DNA from: an uncultured Clostridia bacterium
Lineage (GTDB): Bacteria > Bacillota > Clostridia > Lachnospirales > Lachnospiraceae
Assembly: GCA_946623485.1 (NCBI GenBank)
Contig: CAMORF010000154.1
Location: forward strand, 1 to 5,982
DNA: 5,982 nucleotides
Direction: 5' to 3'
Shown: in pieces, positions 1 to 3,515 of the stretch
How positions within the stretch are numbered: the first letter of the stretch is position 1
Layout of the letters: each line of letters begins with the position of its first letter
Made by a program: the position numbers and the translations under genes
Notes under the pieces: generated by a model
What the model was told of the DNA's origin: nothing
Database searches by the model: none
Seen by the model: the letters and a program-made list of their open reading frames with translations, nothing else

Positions 1-41
1 GCTGTTTCCTTCAAGTGCTCGATAACTTCATCCCTCATCAT
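1..41 (-). CDS. Start of an unidentified phage gene downstream of the methyltransferase (partial)
   Basis: Only the first 13 codons are inside the window; they read MMRDEVIEHLKET. The ATG at 41 overlaps the methyltransferase stop codon in an ATGA arrangement, so translation is probably coupled. A second ATG follows immediately (38) and could be the real start. A purine-rich AGAGGTG lies about 10 nt upstream, inside the end of the methyltransferase gene. The position makes it the next gene of the leftward early operon. Too little is visible to assign a family; the amphipathic, acidic start is compatible with many small phage proteins. Confidence 0.6.
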   Translation of the reverse strand, partial: MMRDEVIEHLKET

Positions 42-1372
42 TCCCGCTTCACCTCTCTTTTTCTTAATTCTTTCGCCAGTCTCATAAGCACATCAGCTAC
101 GCATGGCAAAGCAATTCCATTCCCCCACATTTTGTATATGGCCGAATCTGTTCCGTTCGCTCCTTCCACCCATCCATCCGGAAATCCCTGCAGCCGTCCG
201 CACTCCGTCGGCGTCAGCCTCCGGACAATGTACTTCCGGGCGGCTCTCCGCTCTTCCAGAACACAGGCTCCTGGGTCAACTCGCTTTACATCGGAAGCTT
301 TCAACGTGTTGGCGATATCGTCTTCCCGGAACTCTCCGAAGCTTGGTTGAACGTAGGTAACCGCCGCGTATGTCTTCACGACCACTTCCTTCCCACGGTC
401 CACACAATGGGAAGCATCCATCCTTGCCGTCAGCGTCCTTGCCTTCACCGGATAGACCACGCCGTGCCGATCAGTGGCGTTCAGCGTGTGCGCGTATCCC
501 TCAGCCCATCCTCTGCCGTTCTGTCCGCTGTTCCGATCAATCACATGCCCTTCGATGCTGTAGGCCACTCCTGGCTCTCCGTTCCGGTTGGCCTTGATGG
601 TGGGCGCTGTCTCCTCTTCGCTCAAGCCTGCTCCTGCGCTGTTGGCCCATGCGAAAGCGAGATGGCCTCCTCCAGCGCCTCCCGCAACAAATCCGGCAGC
701 ACCTTTCCGCGCTTCTTCGCTCTGCGGATGATGCCCTCGCATGCTTTCCGGCTCAAATAGTATTTCTCCGGCGCGTTCACTTCCAAAATCTGCGATAAGG
801 TAGATTCTCTTGCGACGCTGGGGGACTCCCCAGTATTGGGCGTTATAGACCCTCCATGCAATGCTGTACCCATCTCCCACGATGAGTCCTGCCGGTTTCC
901 ACCCCCCCTCAGGTCGAGGAACAGAAACGTTTGATTCTTTAATTCCGCAAAGCGCTTCAAGGACTGCTTGGAAATCGGCTCCTTTATTACTGCTGAATGC
1001 TCCGGGTACATTTTCCCATACAGCAAATCTTGGATACTTATCTGCAGATACCCCTCGCATTTCTCTGATAATTCTAATGGCTTCAAAAAACAAATTACTC
1101 CTTTCCCCGTCGTGAATTCCCGCCTGTTTCCCTGCTACCGATAAATCCTGACACGGAGAGCCGAATGTTATGATGTCTACCGGCTCAATATCTGCACCGC
1201 ATATGTCTGTCACACTTCCAAGGTGTTTCATCTCAGGGAAACGCTGTTTTGTCACCCGAATAGGAAACGGTTCTATTTCGCTTGCCCATACAGGTTTTAT
1301 CCCGAATAACGCCCCGGCGAGAGGAAAGCCGCCGGATCCGTCAAAAAGGCTTCCCAGTTTAATCTCTTCCAT
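38..1372 (-). CDS. DNA (cytosine-5-)-methyltransferase, phage type
   Basis: Transfers a methyl group from S-adenosylmethionine to C5 of cytosine in a specific DNA site. The conserved C5-methyltransferase motifs appear in order over 444 residues: motif I FDGSGGF (10-16, SAM binding), acidic E32 (motif II), motif IV GSPCQDLS (71-78) with catalytic Cys74, motif VI ENVPG (120-124) with catalytic Glu120, motif VIII QRRKR (185-189), motif IX RRLTPTE with LQGFPDGW (384-401), and motif X MWGNGIALP (415-423). The region between motifs VIII and IX (about 200-380) is the target-recognition part. It is Gly-rich and carries about four degenerate copies of an A-x-T-L/I-x-A element. The start at 1372 has GGGAG about 10 nt upstream and lies 3 nt after the 57-residue membrane-protein gene. 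No restriction endonuclease is seen in the window, so this looks like a solitary phage enzyme, plausibly protecting phage DNA from host restriction (inference). The sequence specificity cannot be read off. The same DNA holds a long second open frame (622-1086). Confidence 0.97.
   Translation of the reverse strand: MEEIKLGSLFDGSGGFPLAGALFGIKPVWASEIEPFPIRVTKQRFPEMKHLGSVTDICGADIEPVDIITFGSPCQDLSVAGKQAGIHDGERSNLFFEAIRIIREMRGVSADKYPRFAVWENVPGAFSSNKGADFQAVLEALCGIKESNVSVPRPEGGWKPAGLIVGDGYSIAWRVYNAQYWGVPQRRKRIYLIADFGSERAGEILFEPESMRGHHPQSEEARKGAAGFVAGGAGGGHLAFAWANSAGAGLSEEETAPTIKANRNGEPGVAYSIEGHVIDRNSGQNGRGWAEGYAHTLNATDRHGVVYPVKARTLTARMDASHCVDRGKEVVVKTYAAVTYVQPSFGEFREDDIANTLKASDVKRVDPGACVLEERRAARKYIVRRLTPTECGRLQGFPDGWVEGANGTDSAIYKMWGNGIALPCVADVLMRLAKELRKREVKRE
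622..1086 (-). other. Overlapping open frame inside the methyltransferase gene, resembling a recurrent phage protein
   Basis: This frame is +1 relative to the methyltransferase and stays open for 154 codons, opposite methyltransferase residues about 96-250 (motif VI through motif VIII). It does not look like a random shadow: it contains FLFLDLR (54-60), STLSQIL (95-101), KYYLSRKAC (108-116), and RRAKKRGK with LP (121-131). From memory this pattern (LSQIL...KYYLS.KAC.GILRRA..RGK.LP) occurs in many phage protein entries. A possible TTG start at 1086 has AAAGGAG 11 nt upstream (1098-1104), and a T6 run at 1085-1090 could allow slippage into this frame. It may be an overprinted gene, a frameshift product, or a by-product of methyltransferase codon choice that databases have recorded as a protein. 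I do not claim that it is translated. Confidence 0.35.
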
Positions 1373-1375
1373 ACT

Positions 1376-1549
1376 CTATTTCTCCCAGATCCCGTTATAT
1401 CCGGCGCCCTTCCACTCTATATGCTGATTTGTCATTGGATAAACCACATCCGGCTCCGGCTCCTGCATCACCCAGATATTTGCCCACACCAGCGCCCCAA
1501 TAATCACCGCCATCACACTCATGCACACCACAAAAGCCTTCCTGCCCAT
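1376..1549 (-). CDS. Small single-pass membrane protein, 57 aa
   Basis: The protein begins MGRKAFVVCM and ends GYNGIWEK. An N-terminal basic MGRK is followed by one hydrophobic stretch at about residues 5-28 (rich in V, M, I, A, W). That is typical of a single transmembrane helix or uncleaved signal anchor. A polar tail of about 29 residues containing EPEPD follows. The ATG at 1549 has a strong GGAGAGAG ribosome binding site. The gene starts 19 nt after the preceding stop and ends 3 nt before the methyltransferase start, whose ribosome binding site lies inside it. This fit makes it a real operon member despite its size. I do not recognise the family. A small inner-membrane phage protein (exclusion or host-takeover factor) is possible but unsupported. 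Confidence 0.75.
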   Translation of the reverse strand: MGRKAFVVCMSVMAVIIGALVWANIWVMQEPEPDVVYPMTNQHIEWKGAGYNGIWEK

Positions 1550-1568
1550 GCTCTCTCCTCCTGCTCCG

Positions 1569-1814
1569 TCAAAATCTCATCGGCTCCTCCGCCGGCTCAA
1601 ACGTGATCCCGCTCTGATAGTCCCTGACCTTTTCTCCGCTTTCCACCTCGCGGATCATCTCCCGGAGGATGGCTGCCTTCTGCCTCTCCGCGTCCCATGC
1701 AGCCTCATACCCCGGCTCCGCCTCCAGAAGGCTCTTACCCTTTGAAAACCGTCTCTGCATGTGCTCGACTTCCATGAGCGCCTCGACGAGCACACTTTTC
1801 CTTGTGATATCCAA
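1569..1814 (-). CDS. Hypothetical phage early protein, 81 aa, TTG start
   Basis: Unrecognised, highly charged and probably mostly helical: the stretch from about 8 to 60 (ALMEVEHMQRRF, then EAEPGYEAAWDAER) is heptad-like with many E, K and R. No Cys pairs or membrane segment are seen. I chose the TTG at 1814 because AAAGGAGA sits 7 nt upstream, and no in-frame ATG with a comparable site precedes it. The first 80 nt overlap the end of the previous gene in another frame. The stop is followed after 19 nt by the 57-residue membrane-protein gene. An internal Met at residue 14 could be an alternative start but lacks a good ribosome binding site. Confidence 0.75.
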   Translation of the reverse strand: MDITRKSVLVEALMEVEHMQRRFSKGKSLLEAEPGYEAAWDAERQKAAILREMIREVESGEKVRDYQSGITFEPAEEPMRF

Positions 1815-1935
1815 ATCGGTTCTCCTTTCCCATCATGGTGGTGCATACTTCCGCGATCCGCATCACGCCCTGCTCATATCCCAGCTCAATGCACCGCCGG
1901 ATCACCTCCCGGTCCTGCTCGCTAAAAACGCTCAT
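1735..1935 (-). CDS. Hypothetical phage protein, 66 aa, with a probable run-on C-terminus
   Basis: The start at 1935 is very well supported by AAGGAGG 9 nt upstream. The first 40 or so residues (MSVFSEQDREVIRRCIELGY..., then GVMRIAEVC) look like a compact helical domain. The last 26 residues are encoded in the 80 nt shared with the downstream gene and are unusually rich in H, R, A and G, as expected if the frame simply runs on until a chance stop. The gene either lost its original stop or was joined to the next frame by an indel. The start overlaps the end of the preceding gene by 14 nt. No family is recognised. Confidence 0.65.
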   Translation of the reverse strand: MSVFSEQDREVIRRCIELGYEQGVMRIAEVCTTMMGKENRFGYHKEKCARRGAHGSRAHAETVFKG

Positions 1936-2104
1936 GCTTCGCGGCCTCCTTGATCGTATGCACCTTGCAGCTCACACAGTACATGTCCGGATTGACATAC
2001 TCCCGGCACTCCGCGCAGGCCGCCTCAGCCGCCTGCTCCGCCAGTTTCTTCCACTTCTCCGCCTTCTTCATCAGCATCTGATACTGGACATCCGCTTCCG
2101 TCAT
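1922..2104 (-). CDS. Small protein with paired CxxC motifs, 60 aa
   Basis: Starting at the ATG at 2104 (MTEADVQYQMLMKK) the protein has a charged helix at about 5-30, then CAEC and CVSC pairs separated by about a dozen residues. This is the layout of a four-Cys zinc site (zinc ribbon or knuckle). GGAGG lies 8 nt before 2104. An upstream in-frame ATG at 2119 has no comparable site, so the shorter form is preferred. It begins inside the previous gene (80-nt overlap) and its end overlaps the next start by 14 nt. Role unknown; small zinc-binding proteins of this kind are common in phage early regions. Confidence 0.75.
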   Translation of the reverse strand: MTEADVQYQMLMKKAEKWKKLAEQAAEAACAECREYVNPDMYCVSCKVHTIKEAAKHERF

Positions 2105-2369
2105 GCTTCGCACCTCCATACCTGATCAAATACTCCGCTGCCGAGATGGTCATCATCATTCCCGGTCTCATCTCATGCTTGCCGACTCTGTCCTTCCGGA
2201 TCCTGGCGTACCCCAATTCATTCATCATCAGGTCAATCAGATCAGCCGCTTCATTCATCAGTTTTCTGACACATTCTCCCCCATGATACGTGCAATTCCT
2301 GCACGTTTCATAGTAGTCTGTTGTGATACATTGCCTCAGACTCAATCTGATTGTGTCGATATCATGCAT
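2025..2369 (-). CDS. Cys-rich small phage protein, up to 114 aa
   Basis: The N-terminal half has the pattern C14...C23xxC26...C33 followed by KLMNEAADLIDLM. From memory this resembles a common small phage protein type, in which a cluster of Cys (probably metal-binding) precedes a helix ending in a 'DAADxIE'-like segment. The middle (residues 54-84, YARIRKDRVGKHEMRPGMMM...) is basic. The last 25 or so residues are Gly, Glu and Asp rich and lie in the 80 nt shared with the next gene, so they may be run-on sequence. The start at 2369 lies 6 nt after the previous stop. GGGGTG is about 7 nt upstream and an AAAGG touches the start, so the ribosome binding site is less clean than its neighbours'. 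A conserved function is not known to me. Confidence 0.75.
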   Translation of the reverse strand: MHDIDTIRLSLRQCITTDYYETCRNCTYHGGECVRKLMNEAADLIDLMMNELGYARIRKDRVGKHEMRPGMMMTISAAEYLIRYGGAKHDGSGCPVSDADEEGGEVEETGGAGG

Positions 2370-2375
2370 CCTTTT

Positions 2376-2582
2376 TCACCCCACGATTCCGGTCACGGGG
2401 TTCCACTTCCGGATCTTCCCTCCGACCCTGTTGGCCACCAGCTGAGCCTTTGCCCTGCTCTTGTCCGTCCATGCATCCCACGGGCTGTCTGTCATCCTGA
2501 CCTTCCCCAGCCCCGGCCAATATCCTGCCACATACTGCCCGCCCCGCATCACGATATAGGCGTCATACTTCCCGACTTCCAC
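2376..2582 (-). CDS. Hypothetical phage protein, about 68 aa, ambiguous start
   Basis: The core YDAYIVMRGGQYVAGYWPG followed by the WDAWTDKSRAKAQ segment suggests a small alpha/beta fold with several aromatic residues, ending in WNPVTGIVG. I do not recognise the family by name. Three starts are possible: GTG at 2600, ATG at 2591 and GTG at 2582. The strong AGGAGG (2592-2597) directly abuts the ATG (no spacing) but lies 9 nt from GTG 2582, so I prefer GTG 2582. It overlaps the end of the preceding gene by 20 nt. Confidence 0.7.
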   Translation of the reverse strand: MEVGKYDAYIVMRGGQYVAGYWPGLGKVRMTDSPWDAWTDKSRAKAQLVANRVGGKIRKWNPVTGIVG

Positions 2583-2748
2583 GCTGGCCATCCTCCTCAC
2601 CCATCAGCGCCCTGATCAGCTGGACCAGCCTCTCCCGGCTGACATCCTGCCTCTCCACATGCACGATCTCCCCCGGCAGCTCCTCCCCGGTTTCCGCATA
2701 TTTCCGGCTGATCGTGATTTCCGCCGGCATACAAAACCCACGATCCAT
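2563..2748 (-). CDS. Hypothetical phage early protein, 61 aa
   Basis: This is the first gene after the Cro-like regulator. An AAGGAGT site about 6 nt before the ATG at 2748 fixes the start. A second Met at residue 7 (MPAEITISRKY) is possible but has no better site. The protein has a likely beta-rich first half (AEITISRKYAETGEELPGEIV) and a helix at about 37-50 (SRERLVQLIRALMGEE). No catalytic or metal-binding motif is visible and I do not recognise the family. The 48-nt gap before it contains a 15-bp palindrome resembling the switch operator. Confidence 0.75.
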   Translation of the reverse strand: MDRGFCMPAEITISRKYAETGEELPGEIVHVERQDVSRERLVQLIRALMGEEDGQRGSREV

Positions 2749-2777
2749 TTTTTACTCCTTATATTAAATTACTTATT

Positions 2778-2792
2778 AATCTTTTTAAGATT
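2778..2792. repeat. Perfect 15-bp palindrome after cro, operator-like
   Basis: AATCTT-TTT-AAGATT has six perfect pairs around a 3-nt centre. It shares the frame AATCT..TT..GATT (11 of 15 positions) with the operator candidate at 3024-3038. It lies between the cro stop and the ribosome binding site of the next gene. No U-run follows in the direction of transcription, so it is not a good terminator. It may be a secondary operator or a small RNA hairpin. Confidence 0.4.
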
Positions 2793-2796
2793 GCGC

Positions 2797-2997
2797 TTAC
2801 TCAAAAAAAATTTCCATCGTTCTCCGATCCGTCAGGTTGTATCTTTTCCTGATTGCATTGATTTCATCCGTGAAAAAAGGGACCTGCCCCAAAATCTTCT
2901 TGTTCATGTTTGCCGGTTTAAGCCCGATGGCCTTTGCCAGATCGACCTGTTTGTCCTTGTGCTTCATCATTTCGATTTTCAGTTCCAAAGTATTCAT
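2797..2997 (-). CDS. Cro-like XRE-family HTH regulator, 66 aa
   Basis: Small DNA-binding protein, first gene of the leftward early operon. It begins MNTLELKIEMMKHKDKQ, and the HTH spans about residues 12-40 (KQVDLAKAIGLKPANMNKKI, recognition helix around PANMNKKI). It is followed by TDEINAIRKRYNLTD, a closing typical of phage Cro/CI-like HTH domains. At 66 residues it is a bare HTH domain without an oligomerisation or peptidase domain, as expected for Cro. AAGGAGG lies 6 nt upstream of the ATG at 2997. It is transcribed divergently from the repressor from a consensus promoter. Expected role (family knowledge plus context): repress the repressor promoter and favour lytic growth. It could also act as an activator of the early operon. 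Confidence 0.85.
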   Translation of the reverse strand: MNTLELKIEMMKHKDKQVDLAKAIGLKPANMNKKILGQVPFFTDEINAIRKRYNLTDRRTMEIFFE

Positions 2998-3023
2998 TTT
3001 CTTCCTCCTTTGATTTGATTAAA

Positions 3024-3038
3024 AATCTGATTCGGATT
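3024..3038. promoter_or_regulatory. Candidate operator O1 at the cro transcription start
   Basis: The 15-bp sequence AATCTGATTCGGATT is palindromic in six of seven pairs (one T-G mismatch). It lies 2 bp downstream of the cro -10 box and covers the expected transcription start, so a bound repressor would block cro transcription. Binding by either regulator is inferred, not shown. Confidence 0.5.
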
Positions 3039-3040
3039 AT

Positions 3041-3069
3041 ATTATAGTGGCTCTCTCCCATCGTGTCAA
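3041..3069 (-). promoter_or_regulatory. Consensus sigma-A promoter of the leftward (cro) operon
   Basis: On the minus strand the -35 box TTGACA (3064-3069) and the -10 box TATAAT (3041-3046) both match the consensus perfectly and are separated by exactly 17 bp. Transcription should begin near 3034, leaving a leader of about 37 nt before cro. With such a strong promoter the operon must be held off by the repressor in the lysogen. Confidence 0.9.
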
Positions 3070-3073
3070 GATT
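3059..3073. promoter_or_regulatory. Candidate operator O2 over the cro -35 box
   Basis: Read on the minus strand, AATCTTGACACGATG has the same AATCT...GAT outline and 15-bp length as the site at 3024-3038, with five of seven palindromic pairs. Its centre is 35 bp from that site and it contains the -35 hexamer. Weaker evidence than O1 because it overlaps consensus promoter sequence. Confidence 0.3.
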
Positions 3074-3082
3074 TTTATTTAC

Positions 3083-3111
3083 TTGTTGTGCGTCTTATAT
3101 TGTGGTACACT
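3083..3111 (+). promoter_or_regulatory. Probable promoter of the repressor-recombinase operon
   Basis: TTGTTG (3083-3088), then 17 bp, then TACACT (3106-3111), with an extended -10 TG at 3103-3104. It is weaker than the opposing cro promoter, as is usual for a maintenance promoter. The start of transcription would be near 3118, giving a short leader before the GGGGGTG ribosome binding site at 3122-3128. An alternative -10 (TATATT, 3096-3101) lacks a convincing -35. Its -35 is 13 bp from the cro -35, so the two promoters are back to back. Confidence 0.5.
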
Positions 3112-3134
3112 CATTTCAGATGGGGGTGATATCT

Positions 3135-3515
3135 ATGACTACCGGCGAAAAAATCAAAATGCTGCGTAAAGCCATGGGATGGACGCAGGAGGATCTCGCA
3201 AATCTCGTCGGCGTTAAGCAGGCAGCTATTAACAAATATGAAACTGGCCTTGTCGTAAATTTGAAGCGTGATACAATTCAGAACCTTGCCCATGCGCTCG
3301 GCTGCTCTCCTGTTTTTCTCCTGGATGACATTGACGGAAAGTCTCCCTATGATGATTATGTGCTCCATCATGTGCTTACGGATCTTGGCAAGCTGTCTGT
3401 GGATGAACGTGATCTGATCGTCCGATACAGGGATCTTTCCGATGATGGGAAGAATTATCTCAGCCAGCAGCTAAGTATCGCTGCGAAGATGTTCCCGAAG
3501 GAGGGAGAATCATGA
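3135..3515 (+). CDS. CI-like XRE-family repressor, 126 aa, without a peptidase domain
   Basis: The N-terminal HTH_XRE domain spans about residues 5-64: GEKIKMLRKAMGWTQEDLANLVGV with recognition helix around KQAAINKYETG, then the domain closure TIQNLAHALGCSPVFLLD. The C-terminal 55 residues contain LSVDERDLIVRYRDLSDDGKNYL, a helical segment often seen after the HTH in Firmicutes phage repressors. There is no S24 (LexA-type) Ser/Lys peptidase domain, so RecA-stimulated self-cleavage is not expected. The start at 3135 has GGGGGTG 6 nt upstream. An in-frame ATG at 3063 would place the promoter inside the gene and is rejected. The stop overlaps the recombinase start as ATGA, implying translational coupling. 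Likely function: keep the leftward early operon off in the lysogen. Confidence 0.9.
   Translation: MTTGEKIKMLRKAMGWTQEDLANLVGVKQAAINKYETGLVVNLKRDTIQNLAHALGCSPVFLLDDIDGKSPYDDYVLHHVLTDLGKLSVDERDLIVRYRDLSDDGKNYLSQQLSIAAKMFPKEGES

Noticed and set aside
6..16. TTCCTTCAAGT at both window ends (about 6-16 and 5480-5490) as a possible direct repeat
   Set aside because: Eleven bases within coding sequence for Leu-Lys-Glu codons; likely chance, and the left copy is inside the phage operon rather than at an element end.
1655..1846. 63-residue minus-strand frame overlapping the 81- and 66-residue genes
   Set aside because: Third frame through the same bases, Arg/Trp/Ser-rich, with no ribosome binding site of its own; the other two frames have them.
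2103..2615. 170-residue plus-strand frame opposite the small early genes
   Set aside because: His/Pro/Ser-rich shadow with no ribosome binding site, antisense to several well-initiated genes.
2754..2800. Possible extra promoter between cro and the 61-residue gene (TTGAGT, TAATAT-like)
   Set aside because: AT-rich leader gives several weak matches, none with both boxes and a proper spacer; the consensus cro promoter suffices.
3063..3134. 24-codon N-terminal extension of the repressor from ATG 3063
   Set aside because: The extension covers the probable promoter, lacks a ribosome binding site and adds residues before a normal HTH start; GGGGGTG marks 3135.
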